DNA of 64,000 bases from Chrysoperla carnea. Its lineage: Eukaryota; Arthropoda; Insecta; Neuroptera; Chrysopidae. Positions 19,766 to 29,994 of the stretch are shown piece after piece. The notes below the pieces were generated by a model. It saw only the letters and a program-made list of their open reading frames with translations, made no database searches and was not told the origin of the DNA. Location: contig NC_058342.1 of assembly GCF_905475395.1 (NCBI RefSeq), forward strand, positions 802,001 to 866,000, in the 5' to 3' direction. How positions within the stretch are numbered: position 1 is the first letter of the stretch; every line of letters begins with the position of its first letter. The position numbers and the translations under genes were made by a program.

Positions 19766-22053
19766 GGACCACCATAAGGGTTTTGTCAAATAAAACTCAG
19801 TGTTTTAAAGTTTAATCAGCCTTATATATTTTGAACAGTTCGATGATTAGTTGGTATCAAAAACGATTAATAAAATTCTGAAGAAACCTTGACATCTTAG
19901 AAATAATCAACATTTTCTAAAGTTTATCATAAATGGAAATTTGCAAATAGTGTACAAAATATGGACCACATGGTTTCAAATATGGACCACAGTTAATTGG
20001 GTTCAAAATTAATCAAAGAAACTAGCCCTGTCACCTAAAACTGAATCAGTAAACTATTAGGGTTAAACTAGTCATTGGTACACAATTCGCACACGAAGAA
20101 ATCAACCATATCTTCTACGCCAGCACAATCTTCATGAGCCCATTCCCTACAAGATGCACATTGGATCCATTTCTCTCCATGAACATCTTCTGAAAAAAGC
20201 CCATTACAATACAAACATCTACCATTTTGATTTTGGGAACGATCTGGACTTTCATCGGTACTATCATTGACTGAAAAATCACTCTTATCAGAACTTTCAG
20301 ACGATGATTTTTTATCTTTTGCGATTTTTCTTTTCTTTTGTGCTGTTTTCTTTGGCGTTTTCTTTTGTTTCTTTTTTGTGCTCCTTTGTATCGACGTTTC
20401 TAAATCTTGTTTATAAGGTGAAGATGTCAAAATCGTAGGCCTGGTGGTTTTTCTTCCTCTATTGCTGACTGTCTTCTTCAAACGCGGTATAGGCTGCAAC
20501 ACTTTTGGCGACAAAAATGTTCTAGATGATGTTGAGGGACCAGCTATAGCATCATCGATGGTCGTCGTCGGCATTTCGGTTTGCGGGTTAGCTTGGTGAT
20601 GTCCATCAACACTCTGGGGTGATGGCGGTACATTCACAGATTGAGGACTCGGAGTTACAACAGTTCTTGGCTCAGGCAAACAGTTATCGGAATCATCATT
20701 GACTGGTGTCATTAAATCGCGCACTGGATCATCAAAAGTTTCTTCTACCTCTGGAAGGTCTTCGTCAATGAAGTCATGATCTTGGAATACATTCCTGTTC
20801 ACGGGATATATTCCAGTTGCACGGAAGCCGTTAATGGCCAATTCTGCACGCTGAGCTCTTATGTAGGCTTGACCAAATAATTCTGCGATGTCGTAATGTG
20901 TTATTGCTCGAGCTTGCATTCGTAGTCTTTTACGAATTTCTTCAGTCGAATACTTTTTTAATGGACCCATAAATGTTTTATCAAGTGGCTGCATTTTGTG
21001 ACTTGAGTGAGGAGGTAGACTCAGCAAGCGAACGTGGTTTTCTCTGGCTAAATCCACTACTTTGATATTTCGGGTGTGACTGGCATGTCCGTCTAAAATC
21101 AGGAGAACTGGCGATGTAGCAGTTGGTTTCACATGCTGTAAAAAGTGCTCGAACCATTGAGTAAATAGTTCAAGTTGTATCCATCCTGAGGGATGACAAG
21201 CGTGAATGGCACCAGGTGGAGCACCTTTCATCAGTAGTGGATTATCCCGTTTTCGCGGAAATATCATCATCGGTGGCACAAATGTGCCACCTGCGCTCAT
21301 TCATATCACACAAGTGATCGTTGATCCACGTTCTGCTGATGTTACAGTTCCTATTTGTTTTTTGCCCTTGAGTGCCAATATCTCCGGCATTTTTGATGGC
21401 ACAACTGAAATACCAGTTTTATCTACGTTATACACATTGCTCGCAGGATACTGGATTTCATTCAAAGAGCTCTCCAACAAATCAAAAAAAGCGTTGACAT
21501 TTTCTTTGTTAAAGCCTTTCATTCTTGCGATTGATGTGCCCGTTGGACGGCGGAAGGATAGATTAGGATGGCGCTTGAGAAATAATCTCAACCATGATCT
21601 TCCTGCAGATTCATTATCTTGTGAAAATGAGTGCTTTATGTTATTTTTTTCTGCTAGCTGGTAAGCCAAAGATCTGATGGCCCTGCGTGTGAGACCAAAT
21701 CCAGATTTTTCCATTTCTAGAATATAATCAGCTAATTCATCTTCCAATTGACTCGGTAAAGTAGATTTTCTTCCAAGTGTTTGGTTCGTAATGTCACTAA
21801 TTGATTTGTCTTCTATTTTTGATAAGCGTATCAGCGTAGTTTTGGGTACTCCGTATGTTTTTGATGCTTTTAAAAATCCCATTTGCTTTTCTCGTATAGC
21901 TTTAATTGCATTTGCCATTGCATTTTTATCCCATGTTTGTCTGGTCTTTTCTTTGGTTGTAGATGCCATCCTAAAACAATACAATTAAATATTAGTGACG
22001 GTTTGTAATATGGACTACTAGTCCATATTCAAAACATTCCGGTGGTCCATATT
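19762..22053 (-). mobile_element. pogo/Tigger-like element
   Basis: A transposase gene on the minus strand is flanked by copies of an ATATGGACCAC word. On the left these lie at about 19,765, 19,959 and 19,981 in the plus orientation; on the right, inverted, at 22,018-22,052. The spacing of the pair AATATGGACCAC...TTTC/GAATATGGAC is similar on both sides, as expected of inverted terminal regions. Exact ends and a TA target duplication were not resolved. Confidence 0.55.
20068..21969 (-). pseudogene. pogo/Tigger-type transposase with one nonsense codon
   Basis: Starting at the ATG at 21,967-21,969, the protein opens with a psq-type helix-turn-helix (AIKAIREKQMGFLKASKTYG) and a CENP-B-like DNA-binding domain (SWLRLFLKRHPNLSFRRPT). 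The DDE domain follows: NVDKTG (first Asp, usually followed by Glu), [11 protein letters not shown] (second) and [17 protein letters not shown] (third). A Ser/Lys-rich linker with nuclear-localisation-like runs leads to a C-terminal PHD-like zinc finger ([24 protein letters not shown]). The only lesion is an in-frame TGA at 21,301-21,303 directly before [11 protein letters not shown]; frames on both sides are the same. The family is Tc1/mariner-related and inserts at TA. A recent copy, judging by the single lesion. Confidence 0.85.
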
Positions 22054-22582
22054 ATAATACACATACATTTCTAGGTTAATATTGTTGTTAAAAAAATCAG
22101 AAAAACTGTTAGTTATTGTAACCTAATATGAATAATTGTAAAATAACTCATCTTTTCCCTGGTTTAACTCACTTTCACAAAGAGTATTATTTGTTGAAAT
22201 TATTGTCTTAAGAAGTTAACTAAAAAATTATATCGAGCGTTGACAAAAACGAAAAATGGCTCCCGTGAACACATGCGCGCGCTCTGTTGGCTTGCTTGCA
22301 ACTGACAAGGGGGCCGCGGGAGGGTAAAGGGTGCGCGCCGGAATTATATATTCTCTATTACTTATATTTATTTAGACACTTAAAACCATTTTTTTAAAGT
22401 AACATGTGCATGTTACGCATTTGTTAAATAATTATTTATTAGCTTTCATAAATTAGAATAGTTATTTTAGAAAGTTTATTTTAAATATTGCTATACTCAA
22501 ATATTTCTCAGAAAACTGACCTTTAAATATAACGAGAAAGTTGACCTTTAATAATATTAATGTTAAAACATCTGGACGGTCT
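22054..22582. other. non-coding stretch
   Basis: No gene. A GC-rich island at about 22,260-22,340 (GCGCGCGCTCTG, GGGGGCCGCGGG) contrasts with the AT-rich surroundings; its origin is unknown. Confidence 0.4.
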
Positions 22583-22919
22583 AAAGTGATGTACAAAGGA
22601 TCATATACAAAAAGGATCTTTTAAAACACATCTCTTAAGTACTAAGCAGTATTTTAAAAGCATATATAAAGTAAACTATCTAATGTACAAAAAATACTTA
22701 GTATCCAAACTTTTTGACGTATGTTCGGGTTCGGATATCTTTGTTTCAATATTACTTATTATTACAATCGTTTGACATACGTTCGGATTGTTAAATAATT
22801 CGTTTCATTAAAATATTTATTTTTAATTGTTGTTACTTTAATTTTGTACAAGTGTAAATTAAATTGTAAATTTAATTAAATAAATAAATTTTTATTTAAA
22901 TATCTGGTCTACAAGATAT
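22583..22919 (+). repeat. probable 5' LTR of a gypsy-type retrotransposon
   Basis: The end is placed by the primer-binding site that follows; the start at AGTGATGTACAAAGG is a guess based on the AGT-type ends of the 17.6/297 group. A TATA-like CATATATAAAG lies at 22,661-22,671. No second copy of this LTR was noticed in the window. Confidence 0.4.
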
Positions 22920-22922
22920 TAA

Positions 22923-22939
22923 TGGCGCAGCCGGTAGGA
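22923..22939 (+). other. primer-binding site for tRNA-Ser
   Basis: TGGCGCAGCCGGTAGGA is complementary to the 3' end of an insect-type tRNA-Ser including CCA. It is the site used by 17.6/297-type gypsy elements. Confidence 0.75.
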
Positions 22940-23493
22940 TAATTTGAGAAAAATATTTTCGAAAATTATCGCGTCCATCGTAAATTTGTGTAAATTCTAC
23001 GAGTGGCTCTTAAGTCTTTGGGACGTATCTACACTCCAAATAAATTTTTAATATCAACCAGAGTACAAAATAAAATTTACTGGATTGGAAGCAACATTGG
23101 AACTGGTTAAATCCATTTTCGACGGCATATCGAAGATTTATGGTATTCTTTTTTGGAATTATCTGGAATTTAAACGTAACAATGTGGTTGGTGTTCATAT
23201 TTCAAATGTAAGTAAATTTTTCTTTGTTGAATATTCGAATACCTACACCTTAATGCCTAAACATCCAACTAAATTTAAAGTAAAGAATAAGCTAAAAGTT
23301 AGATTATTCAAAAAATCTTAGCTCCGATTCAAATACGGACGAAGATTTATCAACAATTATGAAATAAAATATAGCTTAATTATAATTTAGAAAATTCAAA
23401 TTTAAATAATACTAACAAAATTTTTTAAATATTATTTAATTATACCAAATACATAATAACTCAAAATTAAAATTGGAAAATAACAAAGCTAAT

Positions 23494-23643
23494 ATGGCTA
23501 CTAGTAAAGTAACAATAATTAATATATTAAAAAATATGGACTACTACGAAGGTTGTCCAGGAATGTTAAATACATTCATTGAAATGGGAGATTTCGTTCT
23601 CCAAGGAGAAAATGCGTTTAGGTTTAAAACATTTAATTTTTAA
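23494..23643 (+). pseudogene. gypsy-type gag N-terminal fragment
   Basis: Fifty codons from an ATG encode a short Gag start with DYYEGCPGMLNTFIEMGDF, a motif that opens the capsid part of several errantivirus-like Gag proteins. It stands about 550 bases downstream of the tRNA-Ser primer site, the expected place. The frame then runs into the AAAACACTT repeat and stops, so everything beyond is lost. It is the 5' remnant of a second gypsy lineage, different from both other gypsy copies in the window. Confidence 0.55.
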
Positions 23644-23845
23644 TTAAACACTTGGTATAATAATAAACGTTTTATTTTAAAACAGTTCAAAGTGTTTAAT
23701 ACTTTAAAACAGATCAAATGTTTTTCAATAAAACGCTTAAGTGTTTTATATTATTCTTTAAAACACTTCAATCGTTTTATTTCTAAACACTTGCGTTATA
23801 AAAACGCTAATGTGTTTTACTTTAAAACATCAAACTAAACACTTG
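23644..23845. repeat. AAACACTT/AAGTGTTT repeat cluster (MITE-like)
   Basis: At least eight direct and inverted copies of AAACACTT/AAGTGTTT-like words lie in 200 bases, bounded by AAACACTTGG at both ends. It truncates the gag fragment on the left and the Helitron frame on the right, which suggests a small inserted element. Confidence 0.5.
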
Positions 23846-25213
23846 GATTTGCAGTGTAATTGTCTTAAGTTCGCATCGTTTAATAAATAAAAAATATATT
23901 GATAACTATGTCTAAATTGCGAATGGCAAGACATAAGTTGCGATTTGATGAATTCAGCTGAAGTTATCTTTTTTTCTCTAGGATGAAATTGACCAAATTT
24001 ACCTTCATAATAAAGATCTGGAAAACATTTCACATCAATTTCTTTATCACAATGGTCTAAAGTTGAAGCATTCACTTTCAACATTTGATATAAAGCTGTT
24101 ATTGAACTATTTTTTTGTCTCTCGTGTAATGGATATATTGTGTAGTGTTCATATTCATAATTATGTTGATTATTATCTGTTATTTGTGTTAATAATGCCG
24201 AATTATCAATACCATCATTTAACATTTTATTGTTTTTATCATTTTCCGTTCCATATTGAATATTTTTATCTAAAGGATCTAATAATTTTTTAACATTTTG
24301 ATTCAAAATTATATTTGAATAATGTTTATTATTACTTTTTAAAAATGTTAATGCTTGATAAAGCTTTTCCACATCAACCAAATCTTCCCAGATGATTTTC
24401 TTTTTGGTTGGGCAGCCACGTACTATAATATACATGTCTTGATTTTTATTTAAAGGTTCTTCCGGTTTCGGTAATTTTTATAATGTTGCTTCTAATGGCA
24501 ATGGTAAGTGAAATGTTCTACCAATAATTTTTTTTATACTTTGCCTGTTAGGAATATTTCTTTTTGATACTGGAGTCATGGTGGTTACCATTTGAAAAGC
24601 TTTGGCTCGTTGAATTAATATTTTTTCATATTCATTCAATTTCTTCCATTCGTTTGGAATTTCTCCAACATAAAGATCATTAAGAATACAAATTGCAGGT
24701 AAGATATTTTTTCGTATGTAATCTAAACATAATTGACAAATAAAATTACTACTTGTAATTTTTTTTATCTTCAATAAACCGTTTTAAGCGTTCCCAGACA
24801 TTACTTTCTATTGGTTTACGAAGTGCAGATAATTTTCTCAACTGCGCTAAGCAAAATAGTTTTTGACAAGATATACATTCATTTTTAGGTGTATCGAGAC
24901 ATTTTTTCGTCATGTCACTGAATGAGTTATTATATTTCTTGAATATTTCATCCTCTGGTAAGTTCATGTCGGATGTTATATCATCAAAATCTACTAAGCA
25001 TACCTGCTTATTTATTTGGAAATTTTCCGGGTTCCCGAACACTGAAAGTTTGTCTTCATTAACAATGTCTAAAGCACTATCAATTTCACGGATTTTTTTA
25101 TAATTGGCTTTCATTTCATATAACTGTCGTACCAAAGTTCGCATTTTAGGAAAATGTGCCTTTAGACTATTAAAGAACACAATATTATCCTCTTCACTAC
25201 TGATGTACAATAT
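23830..25213 (-). pseudogene. Helitron N-terminal region (DUF6570 and start of Helitron_like_N)
   Basis: Three minus-strand frames (25,210-24,749; 24,774-24,478; 24,435-23,830) give consecutive parts of an OTU-Helitron protein. The first has a Cys-rich segment (NECISCQKLFCLAQLRKLSA). The second has FICQLCLDYIRKNILP, EYEKILIQRAKAFQMV and GRTFHLPLPLEATL, typical of the DUF6570 domain. The third has MYIIVRGCPTKKKIIW, then FPDLYYEGKFGQFHPREKK and FYLLNDANLRQL, the beginning of the Helitron_like_N (Rep) domain. It stops at the AAACACTT repeat before the HUH nuclease. Frameshifts near 24,770 and 24,450 separate the frames. Its 5' edge lies against the piggyBac left terminal repeat at 25,204. Confidence 0.7.
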
Positions 25214-25216
25214 ATT

Positions 25217-25460
25217 TGTAAGTTTGAACGTTCCGCCAAACTGTTTGGTATTACCCTGGTAACACCATTTCCATTAATGACATTTCCTGGTAGATACGAA
25301 TACAAAATGTCTGAAGAATAATTAAAGACGTGTGTGAGAATATTGTTAATTAATTTTAGTTATCCACAATAATATTGAATCAGTTATATTACTGCGTCAA
25401 TCTGTGTTTACTATTATAACCTCACACTCCTTTCAAAGTCTCTGATTTCGGGACTTTATA
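25217..25460 (+). repeat. gypsy 5' LTR
   Basis: Begins TGTAAGTTTGAACG and ends GGGACTTTATA. The gag ATG follows only 10 bases later, and no canonical tRNA primer-binding site is visible between them, so priming may be unusual. Confidence 0.9.
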
Positions 25461-25470
25461 ATTCAATATT

Positions 25471-26517
25471 ATGCAGAAAGCTAAATTCCAATTCATCTCT
25501 GAAGCAGGTAGAGATGCTAAAAGCACTATCGTGAAAGTAAAAACAATTCAACTCGTGAATCAACCAGAAATTTTTCAATTTCCGAAAGACAAACAATGCA
25601 GTACCCATCATACGGAACTTTTTGATACGAATGTAGTCAAAAATGTTGTGAAAAGTTTGAAAACTCGAAATAAATTTCGTAATGTGATGATTACTCTGGA
25701 TGACAAATTACAAGCTGTTTATTTGGATGAAGAGGGAAATGTTGCATTCCACGATGAATATTTAGAAGAGGTTGCACCTTTGGTAAAAGCGAATAACACA
25801 GGTAACCATGAAAAATCAACTAGATCATTAGCAAAAGATATGGTGATTGAAAATTTTAATGGAGAAAATTTTAAAGCCAATAATTGGATTAGATTATTTG
25901 TTCAGGAATGTACGAGAGTCGGAATCACTCAAAATAAATATGCAGAAACTTTAAGGCTGTTTTTGACTGATTCGGCTGTCAATTGGCACCATGTTTGCGT
26001 GAAACAAAGTTTTCTAGACAATTGAGAGTTATGGAATAATTCTTTCATAGAAACTTTCTCCGTACAGTCCTGGACTGAAATAGCTTACGCCTATAATTTT
26101 AAATATATAAATGGATCTTTATTAGATTTTGCACTAAAAAAACGAAATTTATTAATGGAAGTAGATGAAAATATCTCGCAAAATTCTCAAATAAACTTAA
26201 TTGTTATTAGCTTACCAAATTTTATTCAAAACAGGATAGATAGAAACACAATAGGAACAGTTGAGGACTTAATGTCAAAATTAAAACAAATGGGACACTT
26301 GAATGATAAAAAACAAGAAAATAAAAAAACAATACATCATCATAAACCATGTTCAAATTGTGAGAAGTTAGGATTCCCAAATAGATTCCACCCCGAAAAT
26401 ATGTGTAGATTAAAAGAGCAAAAATCAAGTTATAAAAAAAATAATAATATTAAAATAGTAAATAATGTAGATTGGGAAGATGCTATAGCAAATTCCGAGG
26501 AGGCAAAAAACGAATAG
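25471..26517 (+). pseudogene. gypsy gag with one nonsense codon
   Basis: The Gag polyprotein forms the virus-like particle. The frame starts at ATG 25,471 and runs to TAG 26,515-26,517, interrupted only by an in-frame TGA at 26,023-26,025. The middle part has NFNGENFKANNWIRLFVQEC and YAETLRLFLTDSAVNWHH, a retrotransposon Gag capsid pattern. Near the end there is a zinc-knuckle-like Cys-x2-Cys ... His-x4-Cys (CSNCEKLGF ... HPENMC). The stop is overlapped by pol, with a slippery heptamer just before it. Apart from the TGA the frame is intact. Confidence 0.8.
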
Positions 26518-29468
26518 CTTTCCCACTTATTAGATTACACGTATTAGTGGATGATAAATCCGCTGTGGGTCTATATGACTCAGGGTCTAACATTTCACTA
26601 ATAAACTACGAATTTTTAAACCAAAGAAACATGTTAAAAAATATAATAAGTGGGGATGAAAATATAAAAGGAGTGGCAGGAATAGCCAAAGCTGAAGGCA
26701 CTGTTACGCTTAAAATAAAAATTTGTAACATAGAAAGTAATTTTTCATTTTTCATAATAAAAAGCAAAACTTTTAAAGACGATTTATTATTAGGCCTGGA
26801 CTTAATAAAAAAATTTAGGTTATGTCAAAACGAAAATTTAAAAATTACACAAAAAGGCGAAATAAATAAAGATAAACAAGTAAATCTAAATATATTAAAA
26901 AATAAACAAAAACTACCCAATGATATACAAATTATTATGCGAAAATTTGATAAGGTATTTGCAAGAACAAAATTTGACATTGGAATAATAAAGGGTTATG
27001 AAGCAACTGTAAAATTATAAGAGAATAAATATGTTTCAAGAAAACCATACAGATGCTCATTTCAAGATAAAGTTGAAATTGAAAAGCAAATAAAAGAATT
27101 ATTAGAAGCAGATTTGATTGAAGAGTCATGCAGCCCTTATGCGGCTCCAGTGACAATGGTGTATAAAAAAGAAGAGGGAAGAAAATCTCGTTTGTGCATA
27201 GACTTTACAGAATTAAACAAAATACTTGTTCCGGAAAGTCAACCGTTCCCTAGGATTGACGATTTAAAAATACGTGCTAGAAATTGTAAATATTTCACAA
27301 AATTAGATGTAAACTCGGCGTTTTGGTCGATACCAGTACGTGAAAAGGACAGATACAAATTAGCTTTTGTGACCCACGAAGGCCATTGGCAGTGGAAATG
27401 CTTACCTTTTGGTCTGAAAACTTCTCCAGCAATATTTCAAAGAGTATTATCTAGTGTTTTACGAAAGAATAATCTAAGTGAATTCGCTGTGAACTATATA
27501 GACGATATTTTAATTCATTCAAAAAACTATGAGGATCATTTAAAACAAGTAAAACTGACGTTACAAGCATTTCAAGACCAAGGTATTAAATTAAATTTAT
27601 CAAAATGTGTATTTGCTAGCAACAAAGTCATTTACCTAGGCCATGAGATAGGTAATAACTATATAAAACCAATGAATGATAACCTCATTGCTATAAAAGA
27701 ATTTCCTATACCCGAAACAAAAAAAAATATCAGACAATTTTTGGGGAAGATAAATTTTTATGTTGAATACATCCCAAATCATGCAAGACTGCTAGAACCT
27801 TTATATTATTTGTTAAGGAAAAACATTGAGTTCAAGTGGTCAGAAAAATGCCAGAATAGTTTTAAAAAAGTTAAAGAATATTTATGCGCTGGCCCAGCTT
27901 TAGCTATATTTGACCCAGAAGCCCCAATCTATATTTTCACTGATGCAAGTATAGATGCAGTTGGGGCTGTATTAAAACAACCTCAAGAAAACGAGGTGTT
28001 AAAACCAGTATTTTTTTCTCAAGAAAATTAAATAATTCACAAAAAACAAAGAAAGCAATATATATTGAATGTCTAGCTATCAAAGAAGCCATCCTATATT
28101 GGCAATATTATTTAATAGGAAAAAGATTTGTGATATTCACAGATCACAAACCGTTAGAAAACTTTAATATTAAAAAAAGTAAAGATACAGAACTAATTCA
28201 CATATTAAATTATATATCACAATTTGAATTTGACATAGTATATAATCCAGGAACAGAAAATATGGAAGCAGACTGCTTATCTAGAAATCCTGTACTAGAA
28301 CCAAGAAGAGAAGGGGATGATATTTCAATAATCAGAACAACAAATTTTTTACAATTAGAAGAGATAAAAAATAACCAAAGAAGTTTACAACTAGATGAGA
28401 AGTGCAATATTAAAAATGATATCATATATAAAACCCTAAATAACAGAGAAAATATGGATAACAGAAGATTTTGGGAAATCTCTGGTACAAAAAGTACATG
28501 AAAAACAAGGACATATTGGGACCAAACAATTAATCCTAATGATAGGTCATAAATTTTACTTTAAAAACATGTATAAACATATCAAGTTGATATGCCGTTC
28601 TTGTGAAGTGTGTAAAAAAAATAAAACTAGAATTGGCTGTTTTAAAGCACCTTTGTCTCAATTAGGTCCAGCAAAAGAACCTTTTGAACTTGTATCATTG
28701 GATACAATCGGAGGTTTAAAAGGAAAAAGCACTAAAAGATATATACATCTATTAGTGGATCATTTCACGAGATTTGCTTACATAAGCACATCAAAAACTC
28801 AAGTTGCTAAGGATTTTATAAAGTTAATAAAAAAAGTAGAACAACAGGGGAAAATTAAAACAATATTAACAGATCAATACTCTGGCATAAATTCTACTCA
28901 ATTTAAGAATTATGTTAATGAACAAGGAATAAATTTAATATTTACAGCAAGTGACTGTGCATTTTCTAATGGTCTTAATGAAAGAACAAACCAAACGTTA
29001 ATTAATAGAATGAGGTGCAAGATATTTGAAAATAGAAATAAATCGTGGCCAACAGTAGCAGAAGAATGTGTAAATGATTATAATAATACAATCCACAGCT
29101 CTACAGGTTACACTCCAAATTACTTGTTAACCGGAAAAGAATGCTCTATTCTACCTGAGTTATTAGAAATAAACAATAAAGATAATTGGGAAATAAATAA
29201 GGAAATAGCATATGAGAATTCAAAAAAAATACATGTACAAAGCAAAAAATATTACGACAAAAATACCAGGGAAATAGAATATGAAGTAGGAGATTTAGTA
29301 TATGTTCAGAACAAAAACAAACTGAACAGGGATAAACTAGATAATATCAGGATAGGACCATTCCGAATTAAGAAAAAAATATCAAAGGTAATATATGGTA
29401 TTGCTAGTAGATCTAGAAAGAATGATAGTTTATTTCATGCAAGTAAGTTAGTGCCGTACTTGGAGTGA
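26472..29468 (+). pseudogene. gypsy pol (protease, RT, RNase H, integrase) with several breaks
   Basis: The -1 frame from the slippery site encodes a retropepsin (GLYDSGSNISLI, DSG active site, then LLLGLDLI), then RT with RKSRLCIDFTELNKI, TKLDVNSAFWSIPV, LPFGLKTSPAIFQRVL and NYIDDILIHS (YIDD intact). RNase H follows (YIFTDASIDAVG, later FTDHKPLENF and ADCLSRN). The integrase has a Cys pair (CRSCEVCKK), core residues in VSLDTIGG, ILTDQYSG and NGLNERTNQTL, and a C-terminal GPFRIKKKI...HASKLVPYLE. Lesions: in-frame TAA at 27,018-27,020, a frameshift in the T-run near 28,012 and a frameshift near 28,450-28,490. Elements of this layout belong to the non-env Ty3/gypsy group. Catalytic residues look intact; the copy itself cannot make full Pol. 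Confidence 0.85.
26505..26511 (+). promoter_or_regulatory. slippery heptamer for -1 gag-pol frameshift
   Basis: A AAA AAC in the gag frame (codons AAA 26,506-26,508 and AAC 26,509-26,511), one codon before the gag stop. The -1 frame continues into the protease frame. This is a canonical X-XXY-YYZ signal. Confidence 0.75.
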
Positions 29469-29494
29469 GTAACTCCATTGCCAAAGTGAGGGGA

Positions 29495-29738
29495 TGTAAG
29501 TTTGAACGTTCCGCCAAACTGTTTGGTATTACCCTGGTAACACCATTTCCATTAATGACATTTCCTGGTAGATACGAATACAAAATGTCTGAAGAATAAT
29601 TAAAGACGTGTGTGAGAATATTGTTAATTAATTTTAGTTATCCACAATAATATTGAATCAGTTATATTACTGCGTCAATCTGTGTTTACTATTATAACCT
29701 CACACTCCTTTCAAAGTCTCTGATTTCGGGACTTTATA
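29495..29738 (+). repeat. gypsy 3' LTR
   Basis: Identical to the 5' LTR base for base by eye; preceded by a purine-rich tract. Confidence 0.9.
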
Positions 29739-29994
29739 TATTGTACATAAAAATTTATGGTACGGTAAACCCAACTTTGAACGCCGAGTAGTAAAAAAAT
29801 ATTTTTCGTGAAAAGATTTCATAAAATACTTTCATTTGACGAAATAACAACAGAAAAAAAAAATTTTCCTTTTATTGTGAGTTTTCTGGAATGTACAATT
29901 TATTGTACATTGGTTGTGGAACGTAATAAAATAATAACAACAGTTAATCAATGATTAATTTTTATTTTTTATTTCAAAGTATAATTATTTTTGA

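Larger units (their letters stand above)
25217..29738 (+). mobile_element. Ty3/gypsy LTR retrotransposon, young insertion
   Basis: Two LTRs (25,217-25,460 and 29,495-29,738) appear identical over 244 bases. The element is flanked by TATT (25,213-25,216 and 29,739-29,742), or ATATT if the LTR is taken one base shorter. It encodes gag, then protease-RT-RNase H-integrase in that order, with a purine-rich tract (AAAGTGAGGGGA) before the 3' LTR. No env. Length 4.5 kb. Confidence 0.9.

Noticed and set aside
23010..23321. Short overlapping frames upstream of the gag fragment
   Set aside because: They fall in the leader of the tRNA-Ser gypsy remnant and show no domain.
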